Positions 60,345-64,000 of a stretch of 64,000 nucleotides of DNA are shown piece after piece. The stretch comes from Paraburkholderia graminis C4D1M (GTDB taxonomy: Bacteria > Pseudomonadota > Gammaproteobacteria > Burkholderiales > Burkholderiaceae), in assembly GCF_000172415.1 (NCBI RefSeq), contig NZ_ABLD01000006.1, forward strand, positions 186,001-250,000, given 5' to 3'. Each line of letters starts with the position of its first letter. The stretch's first letter is position 1. Position numbers and translations under genes: made by a program. The notes beneath the pieces are model-generated. The model saw only the letters and a list, made by a program, of their open reading frames with translations. It did no database searches and was not told where the DNA came from.

Positions 60345-61685
60345 ATGGCAGGCAACCCCACAACCGCCTCATTGATGACCGCCCCCAACCCTTCCGATCA
60401 TTCCCAGCGTGCGGCGGCAGACGCTGCAACTGCATCGACTGAACGCCGCGGCACCGCGCGGCCGGTCGCGGACGCCGCTCCGCACGATTCGCGCGCTCGC
60501 AGCATCGCGCTCGCCGCGAGCCTCGCGCTGATCGCTTTTTCGCTGCGCACGCCGATCACGAGCGTCGGTCCGATACTGCTCGAAGCAGTGCGGGCGACGA
60601 ACCTGTCGCGCACCGGCGCAAGCGTGCTGACCACGCTGCCGTCGCTATGCTTCGGTCTATTCGGCCCGCTTGCACCGATGCTCGTGCGGCGCCTCGGCAG
60701 CGAACGCGCGTTGCTAGCTTTGTTGATGCTGCTGACTATCGGCACCGCATTGCGTGTGGTTCCCGCATGGCAGGTGCTGTATGTCGGCCAGATCGTGGCC
60801 TGCTTTGCGATCGGCTTGATGAATGTGCTGATACCGGGCGTGGTCAAGCGCGATTTCCCGCACCACGTCGCGCTGATGACCGGCGTCTACAGCGCCGCCA
60901 TGTGCGCGGGCGCCGCCGCGGCAGCCGCTACCACGGTGCCGGCGGCCAATGCCATCGCGCATCTATTCGACGGCGCGGGCGGCAACGCGTGGGCGTGGGC
61001 ATTGGCGCTGTGGTCGTTGCCTGTGGCACTGGCTACGCTCGTGTGGGGCGTGAATCTGCCTGCCAAAGCCGTGCATGCGGGAAGACGCGTGCACGTCGTG
61101 CGCGGCTTGTGGCGCGATCCGCTCGCGTGGAAGGTCACGCTGTTCATGGGTTCGCAATCGTCGCTGGCGTATATCGTGTTCGGCTGGCTGCCGACGGTGC
61201 TTCGCACGCGCGGCATGAGCGCTGTCGATGCCGGGTTCATGCTCTCGCTGAGCGTCGTCACGCAGGCGGTGGCGTCGTTGCTGCTGCCGTTCCTGCTTGT
61301 GCGTCTGCGGGATCAGCGCGTGGTGAACGTGGCTGCGCTGCTGTTGACCGGCCTCGGTCTGATGGGCTGCTTCTTCGGGCCTTTCCCGATCATGTGGATG
61401 TTCGCGTTACTGCTCGGCATCGCGCAGGGCGCGTCGTTCACGCTCGCGCTGACCGTCATCGGATTGCGTTCGTACGACTCGCATGTCGCCGCGCAACTGT
61501 CGAGCATGGCGCAGGGAATCGGCTATCTGATCGCGTCATGCGGACCGTTCATCGCCGGATCGCTGTTGCATGCAACCGGCTCGCTGTATAGCCTGGCTGC
61601 GTTGTGCGCGGGCGTTTGCGTGGTGGCGGCGTGGTTCGGTTATGCAGCGGGACGGCCGGAGCATGTGAAGGTGCATGTCGAGTAA
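60345..61685 (+). CDS. MFS transporter of the CynX/NimT family
   Basis: A 446-residue, 12-helix transporter. A polar N-terminal tail (about 1-50) leads into SIALAASLALIAFSLRTPIT, then SVGPILLEAVRATNLS and the signature GLMNVLIPGVVKRDFP with GVYSAAMCAGAA, typical of cyanate/nitroimidazole-type carriers (CynX/NimT). The substrate is unknown. The start is uncertain: ATGs at 60345 and 60375 both lack a clear ribosome site, and the difference affects only the tail. Confidence 0.86.
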   Translation: MAGNPTTASLMTAPNPSDHSQRAAADAATASTERRGTARPVADAAPHDSRARSIALAASLALIAFSLRTPITSVGPILLEAVRATNLSRTGASVLTTLPSLCFGLFGPLAPMLVRRLGSERALLALLMLLTIGTALRVVPAWQVLYVGQIVACFAIGLMNVLIPGVVKRDFPHHVALMTGVYSAAMCAGAAAAAATTVPAANAIAHLFDGAGGNAWAWALALWSLPVALATLVWGVNLPAKAVHAGRRVHVVRGLWRDPLAWKVTLFMGSQSSLAYIVFGWLPTVLRTRGMSAVDAGFMLSLSVVTQAVASLLLPFLLVRLRDQRVVNVAALLLTGLGLMGCFFGPFPIMWMFALLLGIAQGASFTLALTVIGLRSYDSHVAAQLSSMAQGIGYLIASCGPFIAGSLLHATGSLYSLAALCAGVCVVAAWFGYAAGRPEHVKVHVE

Positions 61686-61776
61686 GCGGTAGATTGGGCG
61701 CGAGGGCGCGCAGCCGCGCGCTTAGCCTGCTGCCGGCGTCATGCTAAGCCGCCGGCAGCAGCCCTCAGCCGCCGCG

Positions 61777-62895
61777 TCACATCGTCATGACGGATTCCGG
61801 CGCTTCCCACGTGTAGTCGAGCGCTTCGGCCACTTCCTTGCACGTCACCTTGCCAAACGCGACGTTCAGGCCATTGCGCAGATGCGCGTTGTCCTGCAAC
61901 GCCTTGCGCCATCCCTTGTCGGCGATCTGCAGCGCGAAAGGCAGCGTCGCGTTGTTCAGCGCGTAGGTCGAAGTGCGCGGCACACCGCCCGGCATGTTGG
62001 CGACGCAGTAGTGAACCACGTCGCCGACCATGTACGTCGGGTCCGCGTGCGTGGTCGGCCTCGCGGTCTCGCAGCAACCGCCTTGATCGATGGCCACGTC
62101 GACGATTGCGGAGCCGGGCTGCATCGCTTCAACCATCGCTTTCGTCACGAGTTTCGGCGCGGCCGCGCCGGGGATCAGCACGCCGCCGATCACGAGATCG
62201 GCTTCGAGCACATGCTTTTCGACGTTGTCCTGATTCGAAAACACCGTCATGACGCGCGCGCCGAGCAGCCGGTCGATGCGCCGCAGCGCGTCGAGATTGC
62301 GGTCGATCACGACGACCTGCGCGCCCGTTCCCACCGCGATCTGCGCCGCATTCGAGCCGACCACGCCCGCGCCCAGAATCACGATTTTCGCCGACGGCAC
62401 ACCCGCGACGCCGCCCAGCAGGATGCCCTTGCCGCCATGCGCACGCTCGAGGCAATACGCGCCCGCCTGGATCGACATGCGGCCGGCGACTTCCGACATC
62501 GGCGCAAGGAGCGGCAAGCCGCCGGCGGCCTGCGTGACCGTTTCATAGGCGATGCAGACGGCCTTGCTCCTGATCAGATCGGCGCATTGTTGCGGGTCGG
62601 GCGCGAGGTGCAGGTACGTGAAAAGAATCTGGCCTTCGCGAAGCATGGCGCGTTCGCCGGCTTGCGGCTCCTTCACCTTGACGATCATCTCGGCCGCGGC
62701 GAATACATCTTCCGCGCGTGGGACGATCGTCGCGCCGGCTTTTTCATAGACGGCGTCCGACGCCCCGATGCCGCTTCCCGCGCCCTGTTCGACCGTGACG
62801 GTGTGACCGTGCGCCACCATTTCGCGGACCGACGACGGCGTCAGTCCCACCCGGTATTCATGGTTCTTTATTTCCTTGGGTACGCCAACCAGCAT
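61777..62895 (-). CDS. ald: Alanine dehydrogenase
   Basis: A 372-residue enzyme. It begins [20 protein letters not shown], and has the catalytic Lys in VKVKEPQ and His in YLHLAPD, the NAD motif [15 protein letters not shown] and [11 protein letters not shown]. It reversibly deaminates L-alanine to pyruvate and ammonia with NAD. The ATG at 62895 has GGAGGA four bases upstream; longer forms run into promoter sequence. It is monocistronic. An Lrp/AldR-type regulator usually controls ald genes, but none is next to it. Confidence 0.94.
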   Translation of the reverse strand: MLVGVPKEIKNHEYRVGLTPSSVREMVAHGHTVTVEQGAGSGIGASDAVYEKAGATIVPRAEDVFAAAEMIVKVKEPQAGERAMLREGQILFTYLHLAPDPQQCADLIRSKAVCIAYETVTQAAGGLPLLAPMSEVAGRMSIQAGAYCLERAHGGKGILLGGVAGVPSAKIVILGAGVVGSNAAQIAVGTGAQVVVIDRNLDALRRIDRLLGARVMTVFSNQDNVEKHVLEADLVIGGVLIPGAAAPKLVTKAMVEAMQPGSAIVDVAIDQGGCCETARPTTHADPTYMVGDVVHYCVANMPGGVPRTSTYALNNATLPFALQIADKGWRKALQDNAHLRNGLNVAFGKVTCKEVAEALDYTWEAPESVMTM

Positions 62896-63252
62896 GTCAT
62901 CCTCCAGTTGCGGAACAGCCCGCTGAACGACTCGTTCGTGCACTGCGGCACGGCAACGAGCAGGTCTCTTATATATAGAAGTGGAACCCAGCATACGCTT
63001 GATCGCAAAGCGTGGCTGCCCCGAGTTTTTGTAGGAGCCGTGCACGCAATTAGATCGAGAGCCGGAGCCGCGATCAGTTCGCCAGCGATCACAGCGGAGG
63101 TTGCAAGCTGACCGGACGCGGCGCGCCCAATCGACGAACCGCGATGCAATGGCCGTGGCGTGATGTTGCCGGAAGTTGTCGATATGGCCACTGTCGCCTG
63201 ATCGGCCGCGTCAGGATAATCGTCTCCATTCAAACACGCGAAGGAGCCAGAC
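62896..63252. other. 357-bp gap between ald and the rhodanese gene
   Basis: No believable gene. It contains an AT-rich stretch TTATATATAG (62969-62978), a possible -10 region for ald, and the dyad ACGCTT-N7-AAGCGT at 62995-63013 that could be its operator. Nothing else stood out. Confidence 0.5.
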
Positions 63253-63660
63253 ATGTCCGAAGTATCCGCCGTACCCGCTGCCGACAGCGCCGCTGCGTTC
63301 GCGCATTACAGCGCGTCGCTCGCCTTCGAAACCGATTGTGCCGATGTGCACTCGGCGATGGCACACGGCCCGAACGCCGCCGACTTCGTGTTGCTCGACG
63401 TCCGCAGTCCCGCGTTGTTCGCGCGCGGCCATGTGCCCGGCGCGGTGAATTTGCCGCACGGCAAGATCGTGGCGTCGAAGCTCGCCGGCTATCCGCCCGA
63501 CACGCTCTTCGTGACCTACTGCGCGGGTCCGCATTGCAACGGCGCGACGCGTGGTGCGATGCGGCTCGCGCAGCTCGGCCGGCCGGTCAAAGTCATGATC
63601 GGCGGCGTGACCGGCTGGCTCGACGAGGGCTTCGAACTGAATGCGGCCGCGGCAGCCTGA
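63253..63660 (+). CDS. Rhodanese-like domain protein
   Basis: A 135-residue single-domain rhodanese. FVLLDVRSPALFARGHVPGA and VNLPHGKIV mark the domain; the active-site loop is CAGPHCNGATRG with the catalytic Cys in YCAGPHC. It may transfer sulfane sulfur or act as a redox/regulatory domain. It directly precedes an FtrA-type regulator (51-bp gap), a pairing seen in related genomes. Confidence 0.88.
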   Translation: MSEVSAVPAADSAAAFAHYSASLAFETDCADVHSAMAHGPNAADFVLLDVRSPALFARGHVPGAVNLPHGKIVASKLAGYPPDTLFVTYCAGPHCNGATRGAMRLAQLGRPVKVMIGGVTGWLDEGFELNAAAAA

Positions 63661-63711
63661 AAGCGCGCATTGAAGCAGCCGCGTTCGCGGGCGGAGCGGT
63701 AACATCACGCC

Positions 63712-64000
63712 ATGCACAATCATCTTGTCGTCGCGCTGGCCTATGACCGGCTTTGCACCTTCGAATTCGGCTGCGTGACCGAACTGTTCGCGCTCGAACG
63801 CCCGGAACTCGGCGTGGACTGGTATCGCTTCGCGGTGTGTGCAGCGGAGCCTGGACCCATCCGCGCGGCGGGCGGCATCACGATCGCCGCGCCATACACG
63901 CTGAGGCTATTGGATCGCGCTGACACCATCGTGATACCCGGCTGGCGTCATGTGGATGAACTGCCGCCTGAGCCGTTGCTGAAGAAGATTCGCGCCGCGC
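63712..64000 (+). CDS. ftrA: FtrA/GlxA-type AraC-family regulator, truncated by the window edge
   Basis: The first 96 codons are present: HLVVALAYDRLCTFEFGCVT, then ELFALERPELGVDWYRFAVC and DRADTIVIPGWRHVDELPPE. This is the N-terminal DJ-1/PfpI-like domain of GlxA/FtrA regulators; the AraC HTH would lie beyond the window. Its location right after the rhodanese supports the FtrA name. The function is inferred from the family. Confidence 0.8.
   Translation, partial: MHNHLVVALAYDRLCTFEFGCVTELFALERPELGVDWYRFAVCAAEPGPIRAAGGITIAAPYTLRLLDRADTIVIPGWRHVDELPPEPLLKKIRAA

Noticed and set aside
1..64000. Insertion sequences, prophage, tRNA or rRNA genes
   Set aside because: I saw no transposase motifs, integrase, phage structural genes, tRNA cloverleaf or rRNA-like sequence.

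Overview
The window looks like chromosomal DNA of a Burkholderiaceae bacterium, most likely Paraburkholderia or Caballeronia. It is GC-rich, packed with LysR, GntR and IclR regulators and sugar-acid or amine catabolic operons, and carries a Burkholderia-type porin and the family-typical small proteins DUF4148, DUF2917 and DUF4142. I see no rRNA, tRNA, insertion sequence, CRISPR array or phage gene. The assignment rests on gene content and protein style read by eye, not on a database search.

Region 1 (about 0.6-11.1 kb) is a LysR-controlled catabolic and uptake locus. A LysR gene diverges from an operon encoding an ABC ATPase, a HAD dehalogenase, an amine-oxidase-like FAD protein, two PotB/PotC-type permeases and an aldehyde dehydrogenase. 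The matching solute-binding protein and a GMC alcohol dehydrogenase lie on the opposite strand at 8-11 kb. The two promoters are near-copies with identical -35/-10 spacing, so both arms appear to be one regulon. The substrate is unknown; an amine or amino alcohol is likely.

Region 2 (11-23 kb) holds an ECF sigma factor with a cupredoxin and a DUF4142 protein, a tartrate/malate dehydrogenase with its MFS transporter and divergent LysR, a PPOX flavoprotein, a COG4705 membrane protein, a porin, an orphan MetQ-type protein, an AstE-like hydrolase and an ArgT-type binding protein.

Region 3 (23.8-26.8 kb) is a binding protein overlapped by a periplasmic-sensor diguanylate cyclase, an arrangement reminiscent of NspS-MbaA.

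Region 4 (26.8-43.2 kb) handles sugar acids. It has a hexuronate branch (fructuronate-reductase-like and D-mannonate-dehydratase-like genes, each broken by an apparent single-base deletion; an idonate-type dehydrogenase, MFS and GntR) and a complete, intact L-threonate/D-erythronate pathway (ltnD, otnK, otnC, MFS, otnI, denD behind a GntR). phnN, an M20 amidohydrolase and an IclR regulator sit between them.

Region 5 (43.5-64 kb) is mixed: pcaF thiolase, a duplicated-domain periplasmic protein, DUF2917, an orphan soluble histidine kinase, LysR/aldo-keto reductase and LysR/quinone reductase pairs, a secreted esterase, and an aspartate carbamoyltransferase carrying an N-terminal helix-turn-helix with two matching palindromes, one upstream and one inside its gene. 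Then follow a dapA-family gene, an M23 peptidase-bactofilin operon, a 7-TM protein beside an MHYT-GGDEF-EAL protein, a CynX-type MFS, alanine dehydrogenase, a rhodanese and the start of an FtrA-type regulator.
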